Positions 1 through 5,718 of a stretch of 7,217 nt of DNA are shown here, piece by piece. Each line of letters starts with the position of its first letter. The stretch's first letter is position 1. Source of the stretch: Deltaproteobacteria bacterium (GTDB taxonomy: Bacteria > UBA10199 > SPLOWO2-01-44-7); the NCBI GenBank assembly GCA_030688705.1, contig JAUYJH010000050.1:1-7217 (forward strand), read 5' to 3'. The notes below the pieces were generated by a model. That model worked only from the letters and a program-made list of their open reading frames with translations, was not told the origin of the DNA and did not search any database. Position numbers and translations under genes: made by a program.

Positions 1-576
1 TTTGAGATTTCCCTTCGCATCAACAACGGGGAGTTTTTCAATGCGATGCTTGTGCAACAACTGCGTCGCCTCTTCCAGCTTGATCCCCTCTGTGGCCGTC
101 ACCAGTTTTTCAAGCGGCGTCATGCAATTTTTGACCGGGCGGGTTAAATCTTCTTCAAACTGAAAATCACGGTTGCTCAAAATACCGACCAGCTTTCCCT
201 CTTTCACCACCAGAAAACCGGAGATACCGGTCTCTTTTTGCAATTTCAACACCGCGGCTAAAGGCTGTTCGGGTTCGACCGTGACGGGGTGGATAATCAT
301 CCCCCCTTCCGATTTTTTCACGCGTGAAACTTCGGCGGCCTGTTCTTCCACACCATTATTACGATGAATAATCCCCAAACCTCCGGCCTGTGCCATGGCG
401 ATAGCGGTGGAAGCTGCGGTCACCGTATCCATGGCCGCGCTAACTATTGGAATTGAAAGGTGAATTTTTGAAGTGAAGGCTGTTGTCAGATCACATTCTG
501 TGGGCAAAACCGCGCTTTCTCCGGGGAGAAGCAGACAATCATCAAATGTGTAGGCTTCCAAAAGGGTGTCCAACAT
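1..576 (-). CDS. guaB: IMP dehydrogenase, N-terminal 192 residues (runs off the left edge)
   Basis: IMP dehydrogenase oxidises IMP to XMP with NAD+, the committed step of guanine nucleotide synthesis in the cytosol. The translation opens MLDTLLEAYTFDDCLLLPGE, the usual start of bacterial GuaB (YTFDD at residues 9-13, LLLPG at 15-19). It continues with the barrel strand motif VSAAMDTVT (45-53) and the GGLGIIHRN segment (65-73). From about residue 92 the chain enters the paired CBS domains inserted in the TIM barrel: GISGFLVV (117-124), LVGILSNRD (129-137), then MTPLEKLVT and HRIEKLPVVD (177-186). The catalytic cysteine loop lies beyond the window; about 190 of some 490 residues are seen. The start is fixed by an in-frame TAG four codons upstream (586-588). 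No good Shine-Dalgarno sequence fits before the ATG. The identification is firm. Confidence 0.97.
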   Translation of the reverse strand, partial: MLDTLLEAYTFDDCLLLPGESAVLPTECDLTTAFTSKIHLSIPIVSAAMDTVTAASTAIAMAQAGGLGIIHRNNGVEEQAAEVSRVKKSEGGMIIHPVTVEPEQPLAAVLKLQKETGISGFLVVKEGKLVGILSNRDFQFEEDLTRPVKNCMTPLEKLVTATEGIKLEEATQLLHKHRIEKLPVVDAKGNLK

Positions 577-582
577 GGCGGG

Positions 583-611
583 CGTCTACTCTTAAGGGTA
601 AAAAATGTCAA
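583..611 (-). promoter_or_regulatory. Candidate sigma70-type promoter for guaB, possibly leaderless
   Basis: On the minus strand a perfect TTGACA (611-606) is followed by a 17-nt spacer and TAGACG (588-583), a poor -10 match. Six bases separate TAGACG from the guaB ATG, so transcription would begin at or next to the start codon. This would explain why no ribosome binding site is visible. The -35 is convincing and the -10 is not. The -35 lies inside the hydroxylase gene if that gene starts at 605. Confidence 0.35.
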
Positions 612-1255
612 GAGGGAGTCCGGACTTTACAAAATTTCGACTGGGGGTTAAAAAAGGGGCGATGCAAGCTTCCCAAAAATCATCGCGCCTTTTTGAAAAT
701 GATTTTCTGGAATCGCTGACGCACGTTCACCACAACACCCCTCTTTTTCTCTACACACCCGTCATTGTTTTAAGCATCTTTTTCGGCTTCAAAATGACGG
801 CGGCTTCCGTTGCCGGGGGGGTCGGACTGATTGTTTTTGGCTTTCTCAACTGGACCCTTTTTGAATACTGGATGCACCGTTTTCTTTTTCACTACCAACC
901 AAAAACAAAAATGGGGGAACGGTTCGTCTATCTTTTTCACGGAATCCATCACGATTTTCCAAACGAGAAAGACCGCCTTGTCATGCCAACCCTCACCAGC
1001 ATCGCCATCGGGCTTGTTGTCTTTGCCTTGCATTACGGCTTGGCGGGCCCCAAAGGATTATTTCTCTACGCCGGTTTTCTGGTCGGTTATCTCTATTATG
1101 AGTTTGTCCATTATGCCGTTCATAACAGAAAAATAAAATTCGGCTGGACCGAATGGCAGAGAAAAAATCACCTGAAACATCATTTTCAGGATTCGGAAAA
1201 CCGTTTCGGCGTTTCTACTCCGCTTTGGGATTATGTTTTCCGGACGTATCGGTAG
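605..1255 (+). CDS. Fatty acid hydroxylase / sterol desaturase superfamily membrane di-iron enzyme
   Basis: This is a small integral membrane oxygenase that by family would use a histidine-bound di-iron centre and O2 to hydroxylate a lipid, most like FA2H/Scs7 fatty-acid 2-hydroxylases. The histidine clusters are all present: HRFLFH (91-96), HGIHH (112-116) followed by DFPNEKDR, HYAVH (169-173) and HLKHH (189-193). Hydrophobic spans lie near 47-62, 66-86, 130-147 and 151-168, placing the histidines on one cytosolic face. No cytochrome b5 domain is fused, as is usual in bacteria; 216 residues suits the catalytic domain alone. The chosen ATG follows AAGGG with six bases between. An internal ATG at 662 (residue 20) is a real alternative: the conserved part begins just after it, and a promoter-like sequence lies directly before it. 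The 3' end overlaps the convergent gene by 41 bp. Substrate is not deducible. Confidence 0.9.
   Translation: MSRGSPDFTKFRLGVKKGAMQASQKSSRLFENDFLESLTHVHHNTPLFLYTPVIVLSIFFGFKMTAASVAGGVGLIVFGFLNWTLFEYWMHRFLFHYQPKTKMGERFVYLFHGIHHDFPNEKDRLVMPTLTSIAIGLVVFALHYGLAGPKGLFLYAGFLVGYLYYEFVHYAVHNRKIKFGWTEWQRKNHLKHHFQDSENRFGVSTPLWDYVFRTYR
626..654 (+). promoter_or_regulatory. Candidate promoter for the hydroxylase if translation starts at 662
   Basis: TTTACA (626-631), a 17-nt spacer and TAAAAA (649-654) give a fair sigma70 layout. The predicted first transcribed base would be about 661, one base before the ATG at 662, so the message would be nearly leaderless. This mirrors the arrangement at guaB on the other strand. 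It can only be the main promoter if the ATG at 605 is not the true start; the two readings exclude each other. Confidence 0.25.
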
Positions 1256-2060
1256 CTTTTACAACCATCAATATTTCCGTGAAGCCGGCCATGGAATAGG
1301 TTTTCATTTTTTTGGAAGAAGAAACCGCCCCCATCAATATTCCCGGAAGACCTCCCCATACGCTGATGTTGGCGGATACGGTGACGGTTTTTTCTTGCGC
1401 CACCCCGTCTTCTTCGATGACAATCGGAAAATAAATTTTCAAGCCATCCATGTTTTTGACGATCCCGTCCGTTTTCAAAACGGTTCCCTCGCGTGACCTG
1501 CAGGAAGATTGAAGATGAAAATGAGACCCGTCCGAAAGTTCGTTGGAATACAAAACGGAACCGACGGAAAACCCAATAGCCGTCAAACTGGTGAAATAAG
1601 CGGATTTGCCGTTTTCCAATTTGCATCGCCGGGAATCATCCACATGAGGCCGGAATTTTTTGTACAACTCCTGCCGATTCACCGCGGGCCTCGCGATTCC
1701 CACCGGCGCGGGCAAAACAAAAAGCCCCGCCAACATGCCGGCATCCGCTTGATCGATATCCCGATAGGTGGTGATCACTCCCGCCCGGTTCACTTCTTCG
1801 AGCGAAAAAGAGACTTCTTTGGTCTGTCTCCCCAATTTGCGGATGTCTTCTCGCGTTAATGGAGATTTTGGAAAAACGGCCTTTTTCAAATTGCTTCGGG
1901 ACAAAAAACGTCGGAAGACCGCGTCCATTTGGGGCTGTCCCTCCGCGTAATGGTCAAACGCTTTTCGGACGTAAGACCGGGCTTTCGCCTCCAACTCCTC
2001 CTTCAACCGCAGAAAGGCCGCGTCATTATTTTGTCCGGCGCGAAAAATGATTTCAGACAT
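1215..2060 (-). CDS. Unrecognised 281-residue soluble protein
   Basis: I do not recognise a family. The protein has no signal peptide and no convincing membrane span, so it is probably cytosolic. Residues 13-60 are charged and look helical (KEELEAKARSYVRKAF). The middle (85-170) is mixed, with a hydrophobic stretch GMLAGLFVLPAPVGI at 108-122. The C-terminal part (about 165-270) looks beta-rich, for example KIYFPIVIEEDG, KTVTVSANISVWGG and TEILMVVKATD, ending in a polar tail. The serine-rich patches HLQSSCRSR (182-190) and SSSKKMK are notable but match no motif I know. The start is an ATG with a weak AAGGT about eleven bases upstream. An AT-rich palindrome lies some 53 bp upstream and may carry the promoter. 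The last 41 bp overlap the hydroxylase gene tail to tail. Long, intact and with normal amino-acid composition, it is probably a true gene. Confidence 0.75.
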   Translation of the reverse strand: MSEIIFRAGQNNDAAFLRLKEELEAKARSYVRKAFDHYAEGQPQMDAVFRRFLSRSNLKKAVFPKSPLTREDIRKLGRQTKEVSFSLEEVNRAGVITTYRDIDQADAGMLAGLFVLPAPVGIARPAVNRQELYKKFRPHVDDSRRCKLENGKSAYFTSLTAIGFSVGSVLYSNELSDGSHFHLQSSCRSREGTVLKTDGIVKNMDGLKIYFPIVIEEDGVAQEKTVTVSANISVWGGLPGILMGAVSSSKKMKTYSMAGFTEILMVVKATDTSGKHNPKAE

Positions 2061-2112
2061 GATGGCCGCGGACCTTACGGGCCAACAGGCAAAATATCAA
2101 GGCACACTGCGA

Positions 2113-2136
2113 CACAATTTTATATATAATTTTGTG
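2113..2136. promoter_or_regulatory. AT-rich 24-bp imperfect palindrome, possible operator/promoter of the 281-residue gene
   Basis: CACAA (2113-2117) and TTGTG (2132-2136) are inverted arms around a perfectly palindromic core TTATATATAA (2120-2129). Ten of twelve base pairs are symmetric. On the minus strand the core contains TATAAA and TATATA, which could serve as a -10 for the gene starting at 2060, giving a leader of about 50 nt; no good -35 is present. A homodimeric repressor site overlapping a promoter is the simplest reading, but none is shown. Confidence 0.35.
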
Positions 2137-2144
2137 GGGCTATA

Positions 2145-2370
2145 CTTGGGGTGCGGGGTGTGGCCTGGCATTGGCTAGCGCCCCTGGCCTCACGGCAGGG
2201 CAGGCTGACCTGAATGGTCAAAATTCTAAGCACGAAATCCTAAATTCTAAACAATTTCTAATTTTCCAAATTACAAACCGTTGTTTGAATATTAAAATTT
2301 GGAATTTGGGATTTGTTTAGGATTTAGATATTCGAATTTAGGATTTTTTTTGCCCACCCCTTACCCCAAG
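2145..2370. repeat. 226-bp element bounded by 16-bp inverted repeats
   Basis: The 16 bases at 2145-2160 (CTTGGGGTGCGGGGTG) match the reverse complement of 2355-2370 (CACCCCTTACCCCAAG) at 14 of 16 positions. Pairing can extend inward by three more base pairs (GGC at 2162-2164 with GCC at 2352-2354) past a one-base bulge. The repeats enclose the AT-rich hairpin at 2221-2350. No coding sequence lies between them and no clear target duplication flanks them. It could be a MITE-like non-autonomous element or a structured intergenic repeat. Confidence 0.5.
2221..2350. repeat. AT-rich long imperfect hairpin repeat
   Basis: The two halves are diverged inverted copies. CTAAATTCTAAACAA (2240-2254) pairs with TTGTTTAGGATTTAG (2313-2327) at 14 of 15 positions, the exception being a possible G-U pair. 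CCAAATT (2266-2272) pairs with AATTTGG (2296-2302). CAAAC (2274-2278) pairs with GTTTG (2283-2287) around the loop CGTT. The right arm also carries tandem-like TTTAGGATTT and TTTGGGATTT words. Composition differs sharply from the GC-rich flanks. From general experience, such AAATTC/AATCC hairpins recur between genes in many uncultured bacterial genomes; whether this one is multicopy cannot be told from the window. Confidence 0.6.
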
Positions 2371-2480
2371 CGTACTGTCAAAGAGAGAGCAGGAATGGAG
2401 GCAGTCAAAATGGCCGGAAGGATTGAGTTTTGAAAATGCGTTAAAGCGAATGCGGCAAAAGCGCGAGCGAACCGATTGAG

Positions 2481-2497
2481 AAAAGCCTGCGTAAGGC
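2481..2497 (-). terminator. Weak candidate terminator after the 309-residue gene
   Basis: About 16 nt past the stop codon on the minus strand, GCCT and AGGC pair around the loop TACGC (2497-2485), followed by TTTT (2484-2481). The stem is only four base pairs and the T-run is short, so this may be chance. Confidence 0.2.
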
Positions 2498-2512
2498 GAT
2501 TTTGACGAAGCA

Positions 2513-3403
2513 CTAGCGTAACATTGCTTCCATGAATTGGGCGTCGGCGGCGGCGCGGTGAAGATTTTTGAGCCATTTTTCCATCCGTTGTTTCACGCCG
2601 CGATCGCCGCCGAGAAAATCGGGTATGGGCCAGGTGTCGGCGGCGGTGGAACAACCGGCCGGGATACGCGCGGCATAGGCCCGCATTTCCATGATGATGA
2701 CGGTGCCGTTGGCCACCTCCAAAAACTGCATCTGTCCAATATAGTTTTTCAACAAGTCGGTCCTGCGGTCCGGAAAAAGTTCCTCGGCTTTGAGCCGTCC
2801 CTCAACATCGTCCAGACTCCGCTGGGCAATCGTGACGCCATAGCGATAATCCCGGGCGATAATGTCGGTGAGATACTGCATGTCGCCCCCCTTTTGCAGG
2901 TTGTAAAAATGGTAAAGATCGGGGGGGTTCACGGGAAATTCTCGAACATTTTTGGAAGCCTCGACCCCTTTCAGGATTTTGGGGTGCAGTTTTGGATCGG
3001 CAATGATCGCCACCAGCAGGGGCAACATCCCTTTTTTTTCAGAAAACAAAATGCCGCGTGCGGTAAAAAGACAGGTCCGTTCGGCATCGGCCGGCATATT
3101 TTCCCACGATTTTTCCACGCCGCTCGCAAAAACTTCCGTTTCTCCATCATCCAAATCGGCAATGAAAGTATCCGGTTTCAACAACGGTTTTCCCAGATCA
3201 AAAAGAGACGATGTTTTTTGCCGGACAAATTTTTCCGCGTGAAATAAAGGAGAGGCCGGTTTGCTTTTGTCAGAAATAAAATAGACATCGCCGCTTTGAG
3301 AAGAAGAGGAAATCATCGATCCCCCGCTCACATGAAAAGGAAGGCGGGGAAAAACCTGGGCGGGCTGAAAAGATATGGGATTTTTGAATCTGTTTTCCCC
3401 CAT
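2513..3403 (-). CDS. Unrecognised soluble protein of 296 residues (309 with the upstream TTG)
   Basis: No family is recognised. There is no signal peptide or membrane span. Counting from the ATG at 3403, visible segments include DTFIADLDDGETEVFASG (near 78-95), a hydrophobic stretch GMLPLLVAIIADP (125-137), and a charged, helical C-terminal half (DYRYGVTIAQRSLDDVEGR, then MEKWLKNLHRAAAD near the end). The start is uncertain. A TTG at 3442 adds 13 residues and lies 12 nt after the glutaminase stop; the ATG at 3403 is chosen for codon type; an ATG at 3314-3316 has GGGGGA close upstream. A good AGGAGG (minus, 3427-3422) sits 18 nt before the ATG at 3403, too far for normal use. It follows the glutaminase gene closely, so it is probably the last gene of that operon. 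A 236-codon opposite-strand frame overlaps it, but this strand has the more protein-like composition. Confidence 0.72.
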   Translation of the reverse strand: MGENRFKNPISFQPAQVFPRLPFHVSGGSMISSSSQSGDVYFISDKSKPASPLFHAEKFVRQKTSSLFDLGKPLLKPDTFIADLDDGETEVFASGVEKSWENMPADAERTCLFTARGILFSEKKGMLPLLVAIIADPKLHPKILKGVEASKNVREFPVNPPDLYHFYNLQKGGDMQYLTDIIARDYRYGVTIAQRSLDDVEGRLKAEELFPDRRTDLLKNYIGQMQFLEVANGTVIIMEMRAYAARIPAGCSTAADTWPIPDFLGGDRGVKQRMEKWLKNLHRAAADAQFMEAMLR

Positions 3404-3454
3404 GACGGGCGAAAGGTTAAGCCTCCTGCCAAAAAAGATCAAGGGGGAGCGTTT

Positions 3455-4033
3455 CTACCGAAGGGCAAAGGACTTAAATAAAAAGTTTTGAAAAAGGCAG
3501 GAACCTATTGAAGTTAAAATAGATTCAGGGTGAAACTGAACGCCGAAAATGGGCCAAGTTTTGTGCTGTAAAGCCATGATTTCCCCCTCTTCGGAACGGG
3601 CGGTGACTTTAAGGGACTCGGGCAATGTCGACTCGTCAACAGCCAATGAATGGTAACGGGTGGCTTCAAACGGGGACGGGAGGCCGGCCAAAATCCCCTC
3701 TCCCCTATGAGAGATATAAGAGACTTTACCGTGCAAAATCTTTTTTGCAGGGAGAAACGCACCGCTAAAAGCAACTGCAATCGCCTGATGGCCGAGACAA
3801 ACCCCCAGCAGAGGAATTTTGCCCGCCGATTTTTGCACCAACTCGATGCAGATTCCCGATTCTTTCGGCGTTTTGGGACCGGGAGATAGAACAAGATGTG
3901 AAGGCTTCCATTTCAGAATGTCGTCGGCTAAGATTTGGTCATTGCGCACGACTTGAACCTCTCGGCCGTCAACAGCCAGCGCCTGATAGAGGTTGTAGGT
4001 AAAAGAATCGTAGTTATCAATTAAGACAATCAT
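3455..4033 (-). CDS. pabA: Glutamine amidotransferase subunit of aminodeoxychorismate/anthranilate synthase (PabA/TrpG)
   Basis: This class I glutaminase hydrolyses glutamine and passes ammonia to PabB (folate pathway) or TrpE (tryptophan pathway). The 192 residues match the family's usual length. All landmarks are present: DNYDSFTYNL (6-15), LSPGPKTPKESG (49-60), the nucleophile elbow GVCLGHQAIA with Cys79 (77-86), HGK (101-103), RYHSL (126-130) and GVQFHPESI with His168 and Glu170 completing the triad. The ATG overlaps the stop of the upstream glycosyltransferase as ATGA, implying translational coupling; only a weak GGA precedes it. No synthase partner gene lies in the window, so PabA and TrpG cannot be told apart; many bacteria use one protein for both roles. 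The enzyme assignment is firm, the choice of symbol is not. Confidence 0.93.
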   Translation of the reverse strand: MIVLIDNYDSFTYNLYQALAVDGREVQVVRNDQILADDILKWKPSHLVLSPGPKTPKESGICIELVQKSAGKIPLLGVCLGHQAIAVAFSGAFLPAKKILHGKVSYISHRGEGILAGLPSPFEATRYHSLAVDESTLPESLKVTARSEEGEIMALQHKTWPIFGVQFHPESILTSIGSCLFQNFLFKSFALR

Positions 4034-5718
4034 TTTGATTTCCGGCGGTAGATATCCATGCCGCGGATACTCGCTTCAAAAACATAATTCTTTTTCACAT
4101 ACTCCTGCAGGTCCGGAAATTCGTGCATCGGGTAGCGGCCGTACATCCGATAATTGGAGGGCGAGGTGTCGACAATCAATTCCGGTGGATTTTTTTGAAA
4201 ATCTTCCATCAGCAAATTCCACGCCCCCGGAAAAATATTTTCCGAGGTGTCGTAATCAATCACCTCTTGCGGCGTAATAAAATCGCGGCGCAGTTTTTTC
4301 CAGACTGAAGGGGGGTTGGCCGTCCGGGGGTCGTATTCCAACCCCGCCGTCTTGGGGGAGCGGCCGGTCAAATAATCGGCGGTGGTAAAACGGGTGGCCG
4401 GCCTTCGGTCCGCAACGGTGTAGATTTGCGGGCAGTAACCCCAGACAAAAATCGAATCGGCAGGTCCGGTGCGATCTTGAATATAATCGACCACATAAAT
4501 CCAGTAATCTTTGTGCTTGGGACGAAACGGTTTGTAAGTGGCGTAAGCAGTGAATCCGGTGACGGGGATAAAAATCATGACGACAAAAAGGGTCAGCCGC
4601 CACGCCCCCTTTTCAAAAGGCATCCCTTTAAGGCGTTCAAAAAAATGCCCCGCCCAATCTCCGGCCAAGAGACTCAAAGCAGGATACAAAATAATGTAAT
4701 AATGAAAATACATCCGGCCGCCGGCGATCACCGCCGCAAAACCAAAAAGGACCCAAAGGGTAAAAAGAAAAGAGGGATGGCGAAGACTTTGGCGCATGGC
4801 CCGAAATGCAAAATACCAGAGCCCAAACCCGGCGCCGGCTAACATGGCGGTGCGCAGCAAGAATTTAAGAGTGATGTAGGGAATATCCGTTCCGGGGGGG
4901 CCTTTTGCGTAATCCATAATATAAAGGAAACAGCGAATGGCATCGGGGAGAGCGCCATTGTGGTAGAGATAATAAACCCAGCCAGCCCCGACCCACGCCG
5001 CCCCAAGCAGAAGAGAAAAAAAAGGCAAAAGAGTCCCTTTAAATAGCCCTTTGTCATTCCGGCGAAAGCCGGAATCCAGAACTGTTAACGGCTGGACCCC
5101 GGCTTTCGCCGGGGTGACGTTTTTATTTTTCCAAAAAAGATATAGGGCCAGCGCCGGCAAAAGTATCCCCCCCTGATATTTCGTCAAAATACTCAAACCC
5201 AAAAAAAGACCGGCGATGAAAAATTGTTCCTTCAAAAAAAAGAGGGCGCAAAGGGTCATCGGCAAAACCATCAAAAGCTCAATGTTTGCGGCCAGCATAT
5301 CCTGCGGCAAAAAGGTGGTCGAAAAAATGGCATAAAACAGCGCGGCAAAAAGGCCGCGTGTCGGTTCTTTATAGACCTCTTTGCCCACAAGATAAATCGC
5401 AAGGCAGGTTGCCGCCACGATCAGAAGAAAAACGATATGGACCCACCACATTTCCGTCACCAGCTCTGTCGCAGGGACCAGCTTGAAAACAAGGGCATAT
5501 AAATAATAGATGGCCGGCGGCTGATAGATCAGAAAATCTTTATAGGGACCCCCCCCCTGATTGATGATCTGGCCCGCCAGCGCGTATTCGTTTTCATCAA
5601 TGTTGGCAAAATTGACCAGAAGGGATGGCGTTCGCAAAAGGATGCCGACCAAAATAATACAGGCCAGGTAAAAAAATATCCGCTTTCGTGGCATAAGTGG
5701 TCCATGATAGAAAAGCAT
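4030..5718 (-). CDS. GT39/ArnT-like membrane glycosyltransferase carrying a translated REP insertion
   Basis: This is a 562-residue GT-C fold enzyme of the GT39/PMT kind, expected to transfer a sugar from a polyprenyl phosphate to a lipid, glycan or protein at the periplasmic face. An N-terminal hydrophobic helix (13-34) leads to the acidic pair Asp41-Glu42 in NIDENEYA, the usual catalytic loop, followed by PYKDFLIYQPPAIYY (58-72). About ten further membrane spans follow to near residue 393, including GGRMYFHYYIILYPALSLLAG (333-353). A soluble C-terminal domain contains SIFVWGYCPQIYT (422-434) and ATRFTTADYL, both usual in bacterial GT39 proteins. Residues 201-222 are encoded by a REP palindrome and are probably not ancestral. 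A G9 run encodes Gly55-Gly57. The start could instead be the ATG at 5694 (residue 9), which avoids overlap with the divergent gene. The stop overlaps the glutaminase start as ATGA. Donor and acceptor are unknown. Confidence 0.9.
   Translation of the reverse strand: MLFYHGPLMPRKRIFFYLACIILVGILLRTPSLLVNFANIDENEYALAGQIINQGGGPYKDFLIYQPPAIYYLYALVFKLVPATELVTEMWWVHIVFLLIVAATCLAIYLVGKEVYKEPTRGLFAALFYAIFSTTFLPQDMLAANIELLMVLPMTLCALFFLKEQFFIAGLFLGLSILTKYQGGILLPALALYLFWKNKNVTPAKAGVQPLTVLDSGFRRNDKGLFKGTLLPFFSLLLGAAWVGAGWVYYLYHNGALPDAIRCFLYIMDYAKGPPGTDIPYITLKFLLRTAMLAGAGFGLWYFAFRAMRQSLRHPSFLFTLWVLFGFAAVIAGGRMYFHYYIILYPALSLLAGDWAGHFFERLKGMPFEKGAWRLTLFVVMIFIPVTGFTAYATYKPFRPKHKDYWIYVVDYIQDRTGPADSIFVWGYCPQIYTVADRRPATRFTTADYLTGRSPKTAGLEYDPRTANPPSVWKKLRRDFITPQEVIDYDTSENIFPGAWNLLMEDFQKNPPELIVDTSPSNYRMYGRYPMHEFPDLQEYVKKNYVFEASIRGMDIYRRKSK
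5053..5118. repeat. Two-unit inverted REP palindrome inside the glycosyltransferase gene
   Basis: Two 27-bp units lie in opposite orientation (5053-5079 and 5092-5118), separated by 12 bp containing GTTAAC. Each is a hairpin with a GAAA loop: ATTCCGGC-GAAA-GCCGGAAT in the first and, read on the minus strand, ACCCCGGC-GAAA-GCCGGGGT in the second. The four differing bases fall in pairs that keep both stems complementary. This is the GTCATTCCGG..CCGGAATCCAG REP type seen widely in proteobacterial genomes. Its 66 bp equals 22 codons without a stop, read as VTPAKAGVQ through LDSGFRRND. Confidence 0.92.

Larger units (their letters stand above)
2061..2512. other. 452-bp non-coding interval rich in inverted repeats
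   Basis: No credible gene lies here; short open frames on either strand run through repeats and have odd composition. In order it holds an AT-rich 24-bp palindrome (2113-2136), a GC-rich block with a small hairpin (2180-2201, GCCCCTG against CAGGGC), a long AT-rich hairpin (2221-2350) enclosed by GC-rich inverted repeats (2145-2160 and 2355-2370), and an unexplained block 2371-2512 with its own inverted repeat (2404-2415 against 2495-2506). It separates two minus-strand genes of unknown function. Confidence 0.7.

Noticed and set aside
2132..2320. 62-codon plus-strand frame over the hairpin element
   Set aside because: It translates the inverted repeat itself, ends inside it and has no ribosome binding site.
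2221..2350. AT-rich repeated words considered as a CRISPR array
   Set aside because: The words are short, irregular and inverted rather than evenly spaced direct repeats with unique spacers.
2395..2433. Possible 12-codon small ORF starting ATGGAGGCAG in the unexplained block
   Set aside because: AGGA abuts the ATG with no spacing and nothing else supports translation.
2361..2654. 97-codon minus-strand frame spanning the end of the unknown gene and the repeat region
   Set aside because: Arginine-rich start overlaps a better gene in another frame and its tail runs into the GC-rich inverted repeat; treated as non-coding.
2921..2927. Other G/C runs of 6-7 (for example 815-821, 2921-2927, 4894-4900) as phase-variation tracts
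   Set aside because: They are short, spread over several unrelated genes and look like background; only the nine-base run was kept.
2537..3247. 236-codon open frame on the plus strand opposite the unknown minus-strand gene
   Set aside because: Composition is odd (rich in Gly, His, Phe and Gln) and no motif is visible. The minus-strand frame is longer, has a more protein-like make-up and fits the operon spacing.
3461..3472. AGGGCAAAGG shared with the right edge of the window (7208-7217)
   Set aside because: A ten-base match in two unrelated places is too weak to call a repeat or attachment site.
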